Assembly (NCBI GenBank): GCA_964472015.1
Contig: CAYYIP010000015.1
Coordinates: 1-52,262 of the forward strand
Length of the DNA: 52,262 nt
Reading direction: 5' to 3'
Source: JAAYTD01 sp964472015
GTDB lineage: Bacteria > Bacteroidota > Ignavibacteria > Kapaibacteriales > UBA2268
Of this stretch, positions 16,843-26,399 are shown one piece after another (position 1 is the first letter of the stretch; each line of letters begins with the position of its first letter). The notes below the pieces were generated by a model. That model was not told where the DNA came from, ran no database searches, and worked only from the letters and a program-made list of their open reading frames with translations. A program made the translations under genes and the position numbers.

Positions 16843-17997
16843 ATGTTACAAGATTTTTTTAAAATAGATGAATTATTTTCTGAAGATGAATTAATAATTC
16901 GTGATACTGTACATAACTTTACAAATACAGAGATTATCCCTATAATAGGAAACTGTTTTGAAAATAACGAATTTCCTAGACATTTAGTACCTAAATTAGC
17001 AGAATTAGGTGTATTAGGTATAGTTACTCCTAGTAAATACGGCGGTTCCGATTTATCTTATTCTCATTATGGTATAGCAATGCAAGAATTAGAACGTGGC
17101 GATTCATCTATTCGTTCATTTTGTTCAGTTCAAAACTCATTAGTTATGTATCCTATAAATGAATATGGTACTGATGAACAAAAACATAAATGGTTACCAA
17201 AACTCTCTAGTGGTGAAGCTATTGGTTGTTTTGGTTTAACCGAAGCAGATGCCGGTTCTTCACCTAATGAAATGCTAACAACAGCCATAGAAACTGATAC
17301 AGGTTATTTATTAAATGGTAGTAAAATGTGGATAACTAACGGCTGTATTTCCGATATAGCTATCATTTGGGCAAAATTAAATGATAAAGTTAAAGGCTTT
17401 ATACTAGAAAAAGATACTCCTGGGTTCAGTACTCGCGAAATTAAACATAAATTTTCTTTAAGAGCCTCTAATACTTCTGAATTAATCTTAAAAAATTGTG
17501 AAGTTAAAAAAGAAAATATATTAAATTCTACCGGTATGCGTGCTCCCTTATCCTGTCTAACACGTGCAAGATACGGTATAGCGTGGGGCGTTATAGGTGC
17601 AGCAATGGGAATTTATGAATCTACTTTAGATTATACAAAAAATCGTAAACAATTCCAACGTCCAATTGCCGGATTTCAATTAACACAAGATAAACTAGTA
17701 TGGATGTTAACTGAAATAACAAAAGCACAATTATTAAACTGGCGACTTGGAAACTTAATGAATATAAATGCAGCTACACCCGCTAATATATCTCTTGCAA
17801 AACGTAATAATTGTGCGATAGCACTAGAAATAGCAAGATTGGCAAGAGAATTATATGGAGCAAACGGAATTTCAAACGAATATAATATTATAAGACATTC
17901 TTTAAATTTAGAATCAGTAAAAACTTATGAGGGAACTCATGAAATACATACTCTTATAATAGGAAAAGAAATAACCGGCGAAAGTGCTTTTAATTAA
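16843..17997 (+). CDS. gcdH: Glutaryl-CoA dehydrogenase-like acyl-CoA dehydrogenase
   Basis: A 384-residue flavoprotein of the acyl-CoA dehydrogenase family. Two features point to the glutaryl-CoA enzyme, which oxidises and decarboxylates glutaryl-CoA to crotonyl-CoA in lysine and tryptophan breakdown: R91-S92 in SSIRSFCSVQNSLVMYPI, which corresponds to the pair that binds the glutaryl carboxylate, and the catalytic base E363 in KTYEGTHEIHTLIIG near the C-terminus. The FAD and substrate blocks CFGLTEADAGSSP and KMWITNG are also present. It stands alone, with a gap of more than 330 nt before it and a hairpin terminator after it. Electron-transfer flavoprotein genes are not in the window. Confidence 0.88.
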   Translation: MLQDFFKIDELFSEDELIIRDTVHNFTNTEIIPIIGNCFENNEFPRHLVPKLAELGVLGIVTPSKYGGSDLSYSHYGIAMQELERGDSSIRSFCSVQNSLVMYPINEYGTDEQKHKWLPKLSSGEAIGCFGLTEADAGSSPNEMLTTAIETDTGYLLNGSKMWITNGCISDIAIIWAKLNDKVKGFILEKDTPGFSTREIKHKFSLRASNTSELILKNCEVKKENILNSTGMRAPLSCLTRARYGIAWGVIGAAMGIYESTLDYTKNRKQFQRPIAGFQLTQDKLVWMLTEITKAQLLNWRLGNLMNINAATPANISLAKRNNCAIALEIARLARELYGANGISNEYNIIRHSLNLESVKTYEGTHEIHTLIIGKEITGESAFN

Positions 17998-18119
17998 ATA
18001 TATATTTTTAAATTCTTAAATTATAATTAAAAACTATAATTTGATATTTATATACTTAAAAAATCTATAATAAAATATAATAATAAAATATAAAATTTAT
18101 ATAAAAAATAAAAATATTT

Positions 18120-18159
18120 ATATTTATATTTGTATTGATTATAATACAAATATAAATAT
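18120..18159 (+). terminator. Hairpin terminator after the acyl-CoA dehydrogenase gene
   Basis: A perfect 17-bp stem (18120-18136 with 18143-18159) and six-base loop, followed by a T-run. The left arm also contains TATATTTG (18125-18132), so the same DNA could act as a -7 promoter element for the downstream SPFH gene. Confidence 0.65.
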
Positions 18160-18223
18160 TTTTTTATAATATTAATATTTTAGTTTTATTCAATTTTACA
18201 AATTAAATTAATATATAAAACAT

Positions 18224-18229
18224 AAGGAG
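18224..18229 (+). promoter_or_regulatory. Strong Shine-Dalgarno site for the SPFH gene
   Basis: AAGGAG lies nine bases before ATG at 18239. It is one of only two clear Shine-Dalgarno sites seen in the window, which fixes the start and suggests strong expression. Confidence 0.7.
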
Positions 18230-18238
18230 AATTTTATA

Positions 18239-19147
18239 ATGACATTTGTTTTTGTCTTAATAACATTTGCACTAATTGTAGCATTTGCAAGTATCAAATT
18301 AGTAAGTCAAGCGTCCGTAAAAATTATCGAACGTTTAGGAAAATTCCACAAAGTAGCAAACTCTGGTTTAAATATAATAGTCCCATTTATAGATAAAGTT
18401 CGTGCTACTTTAGATTTACGTGAACAACTTATAGATATAGATCCACAATCTGTTATTACCCGCGATAACGTTACAATGCAGGTAGATTGTGTTATCTATT
18501 GGCAAGTAATTGACCCTGTTAAAACCGTATATGAAATATTTAATGTACGTGTAGGTATTCAACAATTAACTATAAGTACTATACGTTCCGTAATCGGTGA
18601 AATGGATCTAGATCATACATTATCCAGCCGTGAAATCATTAATAATAAGTTACGTATTTCATTAGATGTTGCTACTGATAAATGGGGCGTAAAAGTAATA
18701 CGCGTAGAAGTAAGAAATATCATTCCACCAGAAGATATTAGAGTAACAATGGAAAAACAAATGACTGCAGAACGTAATCGTAGAGCTGCAATTCTTACCG
18801 CGGAAGGCGAAAAACAATCTGCAATTCTTACCGCAGAAGGGAAAAAACAAGCTGCAATAGTATCGGCAGAAGGAGAAAGAGAAAGAAATATACTTGAAGC
18901 AGAAGGTATTGCAAATGCAAAATTAAAAATAGCAGAAGCAGAAGCAAAATCTTTACAAATAGTAACAGAAGCACTAGAAAAAACAAAATCAGATCCCGCT
19001 ACTTATTTAATAGCTCTAAAATATATTGAAGCACTTAAAAAGATCTCTGATACACCAAATAAAATGGTATTTATGCCGTATGAAGCAACTAGTGTTTTAA
19101 GTTCACTAGGAACAATGAAAGAATTATTTAACGAAACAAATAAATAA
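18239..19147 (+). CDS. SPFH/stomatin-family membrane protein (QmcA/paraslipin-like)
   Basis: A 302-residue protein anchored by one N-terminal helix (about residues 2-20). The SPFH domain follows (VKIIERLGKFHKVANSGLNIIVPFIDKV; DLREQLIDIDPQSVITRDNVTMQVD). A long alanine/glutamate coiled coil (about residues 175-245) contains near-repeats of AILTAEGEKQ, AILTAEGKKQ and AIVSAEGERE, and a conserved tail follows (SDPATYLIALKYIEALKKIS; VFMPYEAT). Members form large membrane-microdomain cages, often with FtsH or NfeD partners. No nfeD gene is adjacent and ftsH is 26 kb away. Confidence 0.92.
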   Translation: MTFVFVLITFALIVAFASIKLVSQASVKIIERLGKFHKVANSGLNIIVPFIDKVRATLDLREQLIDIDPQSVITRDNVTMQVDCVIYWQVIDPVKTVYEIFNVRVGIQQLTISTIRSVIGEMDLDHTLSSREIINNKLRISLDVATDKWGVKVIRVEVRNIIPPEDIRVTMEKQMTAERNRRAAILTAEGEKQSAILTAEGKKQAAIVSAEGERERNILEAEGIANAKLKIAEAEAKSLQIVTEALEKTKSDPATYLIALKYIEALKKISDTPNKMVFMPYEATSVLSSLGTMKELFNETNK

Positions 19148-19240
19148 TTAAATATTAACTTTGATATATTTTTATATTAAAATTAGAAAATAAATATAAA
19201 TTTTTAGTTATTTATTATCTAAACATAATTAATAATTTAA

Positions 19241-19285
19241 TATAAGTCTAATTAATATAAGTCTAATTAATATAAGTCTAATATA
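19241..19285. repeat. 15-bp tandem repeat, three copies
   Basis: The unit TATAAGTCTAATTAA occurs at 19241-19255 and 19256-19270, then as a partial third copy. It lies just upstream of the C25-like T9SS gene and has the same period as the unrelated repeat at 16606. Confidence 0.75.
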
Positions 19286-19311
19286 ATTAATAATCTAATA
19301 GCTATAGATCA

Positions 19312-21450
19312 ATGTCTCTAACAAATAATTATTATAAAAAAAATCTTAATTTTATAAATCATAGCTTGATCTTTATTAAATTTATATTTATAAAAATATT
19401 ATTAATTTTCAGTGGCATAAATTGTTATGCCACTGAATTAAATATTAATGACCATATATTATTTTATAATGTATATCTAGATACCTCTTCCAATCAATAC
19501 TCAATTATAATAAAATGGACGTCTACACAGGATACAAAAAATATTCGTATAGCAAAAAAACTTAAAACTGATTCAGAATTTGGAAATTATGTAGCATATA
19601 TACCAAGTTCTACTATAAATGAATGGAAAGATACTAATGTAATTAGCGGCTTAGAATATGAATATTCTATAGAACAATATAAAGATCAATCCTCTGCTTA
19701 TGCCTTTTTTGTTGCCGGGAAAAATATTCCTTTAATAGAATATCGAGGTCGTTTATTATTATTAATAGATAGCACAATCTATGATTCGCTAATAAATGAA
19801 ATTGATATACTTACCCAAGATATGCGTGGTGACGGTTGGACCGTCAAAATACGTTTGGTCCCTCGTGCAGAAGAATTTGATAAAGAAAAAGTGGATATTG
19901 TAAAAAATATCATATTAGAAGAACTAGATCATCCCGATAGTATACGTACTATCTTTTTATTAGGTCGTGTTCCAGTTCCCTATTCTGGTAATTATGCAAC
20001 CGATGGCCATATACCTGAACATTGTGGTGCTTGGCCCTGTGATGGTTACTATCAAAGTTTTTCAAAAGAAAATAAATATACCAACCCTCCTAAGTGGATA
20101 GATAGTATTGTAAATAATAAAACAGCAGTATCAAAACGCCATTGGAATGTAATTAATGATGGAAAATTTGATAACGATTTATTCCCCTGTAATTTAAGTA
20201 TAGAATGTGGCCGAGTTGATATGTTTGATTTACCAGAATTTGAAAAAAGTGAAATTGAATTATTAAGACAGTATTTAAATTATAATCACTTATATCGTAA
20301 TAATTTATTAAATTATCCAAAAAATGCTATAATAAACGATTATTTTAAAATGTACTCAAAATATGAAGTCTTTGCAACAAATGGTTGGATGAATTTTATA
20401 AGTTTAGTAGGAAGCGAAAATATAGATACACTAGATTTTAAAACTACATTATTAACTAATAAATATTTATTAAGTTATGGATGTGGACCTGGTACTTATA
20501 ATAGTTGCTATAATATAGTCTCGTCAGAAGAATTATCTAAAAAAGGTGGATATAATACTATTTTTTCTTTTTTGTTTGGTTCTTGGTTTGGGGACTGGGA
20601 TGTTACAAATAATTTGATGCGTTCGATGATAGCTGCTACTCCACCAGCATTAACTTGTGCTTGGTCTGCACGACCTTATTGGTATATTCATCAAATAACA
20701 TTTAATGAAACAATTGGTTATTCCGCACTATTAACTCAAAATAATTCATCTTTTGGAACATATATTTCAAATTCACAACGAGGACATCGAGGAATACATA
20801 TATCTTTAATAGGTGATCCTACTTTAAGATTAAATAATATCTTGCCAATAGAAAATATATCTTATGAATTAATAATAAATAATATCGATATACCTCCGTC
20901 ATTAAAATTAAAATGGAATTATAATGATGAAAATATAGAAGGATTTAATGTATATAGAGCAAAAAATATAAACGATAAATTTATAAAAATAAACTCAAAT
21001 ATAGTTAGAGAAAATGAATTTATTGATAATAATATATTAACTGACTCAGCTATATATCAAGTAAGAGTTATAAAAAAAGAAAGTAATAGAAACGGAACAT
21101 ATTTTAATCAAAGTATAGGAAAATTTATAACTGTAAAAACAATACCTTCTGCTAAACCTTTAAATAAATTTTTAAATGCATATATAGCACCTAATCCTAG
21201 CCAAGATTATATTAATCTAGTTGTGTCAGGTGAAAAAAATCAAATGTTAAAAATTACAATTAATGACCTATTAGGAAAAAATCATAAAACTATATATAAT
21301 GATATACTAGAAGAAAATAATTCTATTATTAGATTTAATATAAATTCTATATATGATATAAATAATATATCCGCATCAAATTCTCTATATTATATTAATT
21401 TATTCCAAAATAATAATAAAATATCTATCCCGTTTATAATTGTAAAATAA
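19312..21450 (+). CDS. Secreted C25 (gingipain)-like protein with T9SS tail
   Basis: A 712-residue exported protein. It has a signal segment (about residues 18-37), a fibronectin-like beta domain (about residues 50-140), then a segment resembling the caspase-like fold of C25 peptidases: LLLLIDSTIYDSL, DGWTVKIRLVPRAEEF, IRTIFLLGRVPVPYSG and the terminal GIHISLIGDPTLRL. The positions where C25 enzymes have catalytic His and Cys read SYGCGPG and FLFGSWFGDWD, so the dyad seems missing and the protein may be inactive or different. A second fibronectin-like domain (about residues 525-610) is followed by APNPSQDYINL, the start of a type A T9SS sorting domain. The exact role is unknown. Confidence 0.65.
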   Translation: MSLTNNYYKKNLNFINHSLIFIKFIFIKILLIFSGINCYATELNINDHILFYNVYLDTSSNQYSIIIKWTSTQDTKNIRIAKKLKTDSEFGNYVAYIPSSTINEWKDTNVISGLEYEYSIEQYKDQSSAYAFFVAGKNIPLIEYRGRLLLLIDSTIYDSLINEIDILTQDMRGDGWTVKIRLVPRAEEFDKEKVDIVKNIILEELDHPDSIRTIFLLGRVPVPYSGNYATDGHIPEHCGAWPCDGYYQSFSKENKYTNPPKWIDSIVNNKTAVSKRHWNVINDGKFDNDLFPCNLSIECGRVDMFDLPEFEKSEIELLRQYLNYNHLYRNNLLNYPKNAIINDYFKMYSKYEVFATNGWMNFISLVGSENIDTLDFKTTLLTNKYLLSYGCGPGTYNSCYNIVSSEELSKKGGYNTIFSFLFGSWFGDWDVTNNLMRSMIAATPPALTCAWSARPYWYIHQITFNETIGYSALLTQNNSSFGTYISNSQRGHRGIHISLIGDPTLRLNNILPIENISYELIINNIDIPPSLKLKWNYNDENIEGFNVYRAKNINDKFIKINSNIVRENEFIDNNILTDSAIYQVRVIKKESNRNGTYFNQSIGKFITVKTIPSAKPLNKFLNAYIAPNPSQDYINLVVSGEKNQMLKITINDLLGKNHKTIYNDILEENNSIIRFNINSIYDINNISASNSLYYINLFQNNNKISIPFIIVK

Positions 21451-21812
21451 TTTTAAATTACATATACTGTAATATGTTTATAATATTTTTGTATTAATAT
21501 TCGTCTATATTTTATATTTTAATATTGTAACAAAATATAAAAAAATAAAATAAATTTGGAATATGATAATATAATACTAAATAATGGAAGTAAAATATTA
21601 AAATAATTATAAAATAAATAAAAAAAATCTTATATTTGTAATTTAAAATATTTTATTAAAATATTTAATTAAATAAATAAAAAATTATACAAAACCAGTT
21701 AAATAAAATATATTTTTTATTGCTAATAAAATAAAAAATATTTCTATTAAATATATAAATAAGAGTACCAAATAAATAATTAATAAATTTATTAATTATT
21801 AAAAAATTTATT
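21451..21812. other. 362-nt gene-free spacer before yitT
   Basis: It contains one promoter-like element (21631-21638). The rest is A/T-rich sequence with no gene, strong hairpin or repeat recognised. Confidence 0.55.
21631..21638 (+). promoter_or_regulatory. Putative -7 promoter element for yitT-rseP
   Basis: TATATTTG fits TAnnTTTG. It would give a leader of about 165 nt before yitT, and no -33 TTG was found. Confidence 0.4.
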
Positions 21813-22748
21813 ATGAAAAATATTAAATTCTCTAAAGAAACATTTAAAGAATATCTATTAATAGGCTTAGGCTCTGCTATAATGAGTTTGAGTATAGCAA
21901 TGTTAGTTGATATATTTGTTGTACCAGGTGGTGCTGCAGGTCTATCTATGGCTATATATTACTTAACTGACGGTTTTTTTTCAATAGGTGTATTAAAATG
22001 GATAATAAATGTTCCCCTATTTATCTGGGGTTATAAAGTCTTAGGTAATACTTTTGGGCTTCGTACATTTTATGGCTTTTCTACCTGCTCATTTTTTATA
22101 GACCTTTTTAGAGGTTCTATCCCCGGCTTAGGTTTTATTAAGATTCAAGATTCTGCATTTATTAAAGATATGGGGCAAAATGACTTTTTATTTTTAATTA
22201 TTTTTGCTGCTATATTAATGGGTACAGGATTAGGAATAATATTTAAATATAGAGGTACAACTGGCGGTTCTGATATCGGTGCAGCTATTATGCAAAAAAA
22301 ATTAGGAATTATGCCTGGCCGTTCTATAATGCTAATAGATTTTTTTGTAATAGCCTTTGCTGCAACAGTATTACACTTTAAAGGTATGCCCCTAGAAAAA
22401 CCTATTTTTTCTTTAGTATTATATGCCTTACTATTATTATTCTTATCAAGTTATATATTAGATATAATAATTGATGGTTTTGACTATGCAAGAATGGTCT
22501 TAATTATTTCTGATAAATCAGAAGAAATATCAACCGCTATTATGCATAAACTTACACGCGGTGCAACTGCTCTAAAATCACGTGGAATATATAGAGATAT
22601 AGATAGAGAAATCATTATGACAGTAGTAACAATTAAAGAAGTTCCAAAAATTAATGAATTAATAAAAGAAATAGATCCTAATGCCTTTATTATAATAAAT
22701 CCAATATATGAAATTAATGGTTCGGGATTTAAACGTAGAGCATCTTAA
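21813..22748 (+). CDS. YitT-family membrane protein (DUF161/DUF2179)
   Basis: A 311-residue inner-membrane protein. Five or six helices span residues 13-215, with the family loops VVPGGAAGLSMAIYYLT (about residues 35-51) and KYRGTTGGSDIGAAIMQKKLG (about residues 148-168). The C-terminal soluble DUF2179 domain holds KLTRGATALKSRGIYRDIDREIIMTVV and ends IDPNAFIIINPIYEINGSGFKRR, the usual YitT ending. The transport or regulatory role is not established. The stop is 35 nt before rseP on the same strand, so the two are probably cotranscribed. Confidence 0.9.
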   Translation: MKNIKFSKETFKEYLLIGLGSAIMSLSIAMLVDIFVVPGGAAGLSMAIYYLTDGFFSIGVLKWIINVPLFIWGYKVLGNTFGLRTFYGFSTCSFFIDLFRGSIPGLGFIKIQDSAFIKDMGQNDFLFLIIFAAILMGTGLGIIFKYRGTTGGSDIGAAIMQKKLGIMPGRSIMLIDFFVIAFAATVLHFKGMPLEKPIFSLVLYALLLLFLSSYILDIIIDGFDYARMVLIISDKSEEISTAIMHKLTRGATALKSRGIYRDIDREIIMTVVTIKEVPKINELIKEIDPNAFIIINPIYEINGSGFKRRAS

Positions 22749-22783
22749 AAAAATAATTAAAAAATTAAACTTGAAAAATTAAA

Positions 22784-24154
22784 ATGGAAATAATTGCATC
22801 TATATTTTATTTTATAATTGTATTAGGGATACTAGTATTCGTACATGAACTAGGTCACTTCATTATGGCACGTCTAAGCGGAATGCGAGTAGAAACATTC
22901 GCGCTTGGGATGGGATATCGTTTATTTGGATGGAATAAAGTAAATGGTTTTACTTTTGGAAAATTAGATGAGAATATTGAACTCGGCGATAATACCGATT
23001 ATAGAATAGCTGTTTTCCCAATAGGCGGATATTGCGCAATATCAGGTATGGTTGATGAAACGTTAAACAAAAGTGCTATAGCAGAAGCACCCAAACCTTA
23101 TGAATTTCGTGCAAAAGGACCTTTTAAAAAATCAATAACAATCGTCGGCGGCGTTCTATTTAATATATTATTAGCTATTTTTATATTTGCAATATTAACA
23201 TATCAAAATGGCGAGACAACTTTAACAACTACTAGTATTAGCTATGTAGCTGATTCTTCAATAGCACAAAAAATAGGATTAAAAGCTGACGATAAAATAA
23301 ATAGTATCGATGGAATAAAAATAAATTCCTGGAATAACCTATTACAACAATTACCTAATAAACTAGGTGAAAATAGAACTATTAATATAACACGAAATAA
23401 TAAAGATACAATATTAAATATTAATGGTAAATATTTAATAGATTTAATATCATCTAATCTCCCTCTAGGATTAGAACCCAAAGGAATTCGTACTATAATA
23501 ATTACAGTACAACCTAAAAGTCTTGCAGAAAATGCGGGATTAAAAGCTGACGACACTATTTTATCAGTAAATAAAACTCCTATTCATTCATATACTGAAT
23601 TTATTTATATGATGAAAAAACAAAAAAATAAATTAATTAATATAGAATGGAAACATAAGAATGAGATTATTTCTAAGAATATTCAATTAGATAATAATGG
23701 TGTTATTGGAGTACAAATATCACAAGCATATACTGGACCAACTAAAAAAATTGATTATAATTTTATACAATCAATAGGAATAGGAACTAAACAAACAATA
23801 GAAACTTTTAACTTAATAGTTACTTCTATTTATCAGATAATTATTGGTAATCTTGAATTCAAAAAAGCTATTGGCGGTCCTGTAATGATAGCTCAACAAG
23901 CAACTCAATTCGCTGATAGAGGTTTCTGGAGTTTTCTTAGCTTTACTGCAATGCTATCTATATCACTAGCACTAATTAATATATTACCACTTCCCGCACT
24001 AGATGGTGGACATCTGGTAATAATTATAGTAGAAGCAGTTATTAAACGAGAAATACCTCTTAAAATAAAACTTGGACTACAACAAATAGGAATGCTAATT
24101 TTATTAGGACTTATGGTATATGTTATAATTAATGATATATTAAAATTAATGTAA
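22784..24154 (+). CDS. rseP: RseP-type site-2 membrane protease
   Basis: A 456-residue M50 zinc protease that cleaves membrane-bound substrates such as anti-sigma factors within the membrane. The zinc motif HELGH lies in VFVHELGHFIMARLSGMRVE (about residues 20-39), and the third ligand is in NILPLPALDGGHL near residues 401-413. Two PDZ domains lie between: IAQKIGLKADDKINSIDGIKI (from about residue 159) and LAENAGLKADDTILSVNKTPI (from about residue 247). Four membrane helices bracket them. The dxr gene that often precedes rseP is absent here. A hairpin terminator follows. Confidence 0.95.
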   Translation: MEIIASIFYFIIVLGILVFVHELGHFIMARLSGMRVETFALGMGYRLFGWNKVNGFTFGKLDENIELGDNTDYRIAVFPIGGYCAISGMVDETLNKSAIAEAPKPYEFRAKGPFKKSITIVGGVLFNILLAIFIFAILTYQNGETTLTTTSISYVADSSIAQKIGLKADDKINSIDGIKINSWNNLLQQLPNKLGENRTINITRNNKDTILNINGKYLIDLISSNLPLGLEPKGIRTIIITVQPKSLAENAGLKADDTILSVNKTPIHSYTEFIYMMKKQKNKLINIEWKHKNEIISKNIQLDNNGVIGVQISQAYTGPTKKIDYNFIQSIGIGTKQTIETFNLIVTSIYQIIIGNLEFKKAIGGPVMIAQQATQFADRGFWSFLSFTAMLSISLALINILPLPALDGGHLVIIIVEAVIKREIPLKIKLGLQQIGMLILLGLMVYVIINDILKLM

Positions 24155-24209
24155 TTTTACATATAATAATAAAATATATTAGCAATTAAAAATAAAAGAG
24201 TTAATATAA

Positions 24210-24262
24210 AAAAACAAGCAGAAACATATATATTTTTAATATAAAGGTTTTTGCTTGTTTTT
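24210..24262 (+). terminator. Hairpin terminator after rseP
   Basis: The 16-nt arms 24210-24225 and 24247-24262 pair with one G-U, contain AAAAACAAGCA/TGCTTGTTTTT, and are followed by a long T-run. Confidence 0.75.
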
Positions 24263-24291
24263 TATTTTTTCTTTTTTATTGTTTTTTATAA

Positions 24292-24299
24292 TAAATTTG
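24292..24299 (+). promoter_or_regulatory. Putative -7 promoter element for comEC
   Basis: TAAATTTG fits TAnnTTTG, about 100 nt before comEC and just after the rseP terminator. There is no -33 match. Confidence 0.35.
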
Positions 24300-24399
24300 T
24301 ATTATTTCATATTAAATTTTATTCTAAATCTTTATATTTAAATAAAAAAATATTCATAAATATTTATATTATTTATATAATAAATTATTAATAAAAATA

Positions 24400-26316
24400 A
24401 TGAAAAAATTAATACAATATTTAAATCTACAATCTGCACCTGCTTTTGTATTATTATTAATATCAACATTCACTATATTATTAATAAATATATTAAATAT
24501 AAATATTTATATTACTATATTTATAGCCTTAATAACTCTCATTCTCGGAATAATAACCATAAAAAAAAATAAAACAAAGTCTTTTATATTAATATCAATT
24601 AGTATAGGTTTATCTTTTTTTATCAATAATCATACTATATTTAATAATACTCTTCCTAACAAAATTATACCTAGCGAAAATGCTATGGTAGTTGGAAAAA
24701 TAGAAAAAATCATAAAACAAGATGAATTAAAAACTCGTTATTTAATCTCAGGAAATATAAATACAAAATCTTTGCAACGAATAGAAAATAATAATTTTAT
24801 ATTAAATGTATACGGGAATAAAAAGTTTAATATAGGTGATAAAATCATTAGTAAATGTAATATAAGACTAGCAAGAAATAAAATATTACCTACTGATTTT
24901 AATGAAAGACAATATTGTAAAAGTTTAGGTACTAAGTGGATAGCTAATACAAGCAATGAAAATATTATACTTACGGAAAAATCAAATTTTTTATATAGTA
25001 TAAAAAATTATACATATAATAAAATATTAAATAAAATTAACTCTATTTTTACTCCAACGACCGCTAGTATTAGTGCAGCCCTTATACTAGCTGATCGTAG
25101 TAATATGACCACAGAAATAAAAGAAATATTTTCAATAACAGGAATTGCTCATATACTAGCTTTAAGTGGTTTCCATATAGGAATAATAGCAAGTATAATT
25201 TATTTGTTATTATCTTTTATTAGCAATAGACCTCTTCTAAAAGTTATTATCTTTACAATATCAATTAGCAGCTTTATATTCTTAGTAGGTGCACCAGAAT
25301 CAGCAGTACGTGCCGGATTAATGGCAATTTTATTTGTAGTAGGGAAAACTCTTCAACGAAATGCTAACGCCCTAAATATAATTTCAATCGTAATAATAAT
25401 AACAATTTTAATAAAACCAGATTTTATTTATTCTATTAGTTTCCAATTATCTTCTATTTCGGTATTAAGTATATTTCTATTTTTCCAAATAGTAAAACAA
25501 TGTTTAGAAACTATCTGCCATAAAAAATCAAAAATAATTAATGCTGTTTCTTTAACAATTTCAGCATCAATAATAAGCGCGCCTGTAGTAGCATATTATT
25601 TTGGTTTTTTTTCTATTATATCACCTATTACAAACTTGTTAATTATACCAATTATGTCCTTTGGATTAATTAATATTATAATAACTTTAATATTATCCTT
25701 TATTCCTTTTTTAGCTGAAATATATAGCGGTACAGTAGAATTTATATTTACTATTTGTATAAACTTAATTAAATTTATTAGCGAATTCAATTTAATTGCA
25801 ATTAAAGGGAAAGCAATATTTATCCCAACACTAATTTTATCTATATTCTTAATTTATATATTTACTTCTAAAAAATCAAAACAATTTATATTTAGATTAT
25901 CTGTAATTATAATATTTTCAATAGAATTACTATTTATATTAAAAAATAATAATTTATATAATTCAAATTATAATACAGAAGTAAAACTATTTGCAAAACC
26001 AAATTATTCACTGCTCTCAATCCCTTTAAATTCTAATAATAAAAATAATCTTAATGAATTATTTTTATGTATTTTTGATAGAAAACCAGCTCAATATTAT
26101 TTTAATGATATTTCATTAAAAGAATTTATACAAGAAAATAATGTTAAATATATAGGAACAACAGGTATTTTTTCTATAGAATTTACAAAAGATATAAAAA
26201 ATATAATTGAAGAAAAAAATATACAAATAAAAAATTTAGATTTTTATGAACAAAGATTTTTAGAAAAAAAATTTCTAAACGGAAAATATGCAGCACAAAT
26301 AATAACCAACAAATAA
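24400..26316 (+). CDS. comEC: ComEC/Rec2-family DNA uptake channel
   Basis: A 638-residue membrane protein of natural transformation. Three N-terminal hydrophobic segments are followed by a DUF4131-like soluble part (about residues 85-200). The Competence domain opens with SISAALILADRSNMT and GIAHILALSGFHIGIIASIIY (about residues 249-269), then PESAVRAGLMAILFVVGKTL. About ten helices run to residue 510. The C-terminus after the last helix has only about 120 residues and no HxHxDH metallo-beta-lactamase motif, so the nuclease-like domain of long ComEC forms is missing. A nine-A run at 24561-24569 does not break the frame. Confidence 0.9.
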   Translation: MKKLIQYLNLQSAPAFVLLLISTFTILLINILNINIYITIFIALITLILGIITIKKNKTKSFILISISIGLSFFINNHTIFNNTLPNKIIPSENAMVVGKIEKIIKQDELKTRYLISGNINTKSLQRIENNNFILNVYGNKKFNIGDKIISKCNIRLARNKILPTDFNERQYCKSLGTKWIANTSNENIILTEKSNFLYSIKNYTYNKILNKINSIFTPTTASISAALILADRSNMTTEIKEIFSITGIAHILALSGFHIGIIASIIYLLLSFISNRPLLKVIIFTISISSFIFLVGAPESAVRAGLMAILFVVGKTLQRNANALNIISIVIIITILIKPDFIYSISFQLSSISVLSIFLFFQIVKQCLETICHKKSKIINAVSLTISASIISAPVVAYYFGFFSIISPITNLLIIPIMSFGLINIIITLILSFIPFLAEIYSGTVEFIFTICINLIKFISEFNLIAIKGKAIFIPTLILSIFLIYIFTSKKSKQFIFRLSVIIIFSIELLFILKNNNLYNSNYNTEVKLFAKPNYSLLSIPLNSNNKNNLNELFLCIFDRKPAQYYFNDISLKEFIQENNVKYIGTTGIFSIEFTKDIKNIIEEKNIQIKNLDFYEQRFLEKKFLNGKYAAQIITNK

Positions 26317-26321
26317 TACAA

Positions 26322-26358
26322 AAAAACAAGATATTTGAATTTCAAGTATCTTGTTTTT
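26322..26358. terminator. Bidirectional terminator between comEC and rubrerythrin
   Basis: The 17-nt arms 26322-26338 and 26342-26358 (AAAAACAAGATA/TATCTTGTTTTT) pair with one G-U. An A-run and a T-run on either side let it serve both convergent genes. Confidence 0.8.
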
Positions 26359-26399
26359 GTGTAAAGTAACTATTTATTAAATATAATATGTTAATTCAA

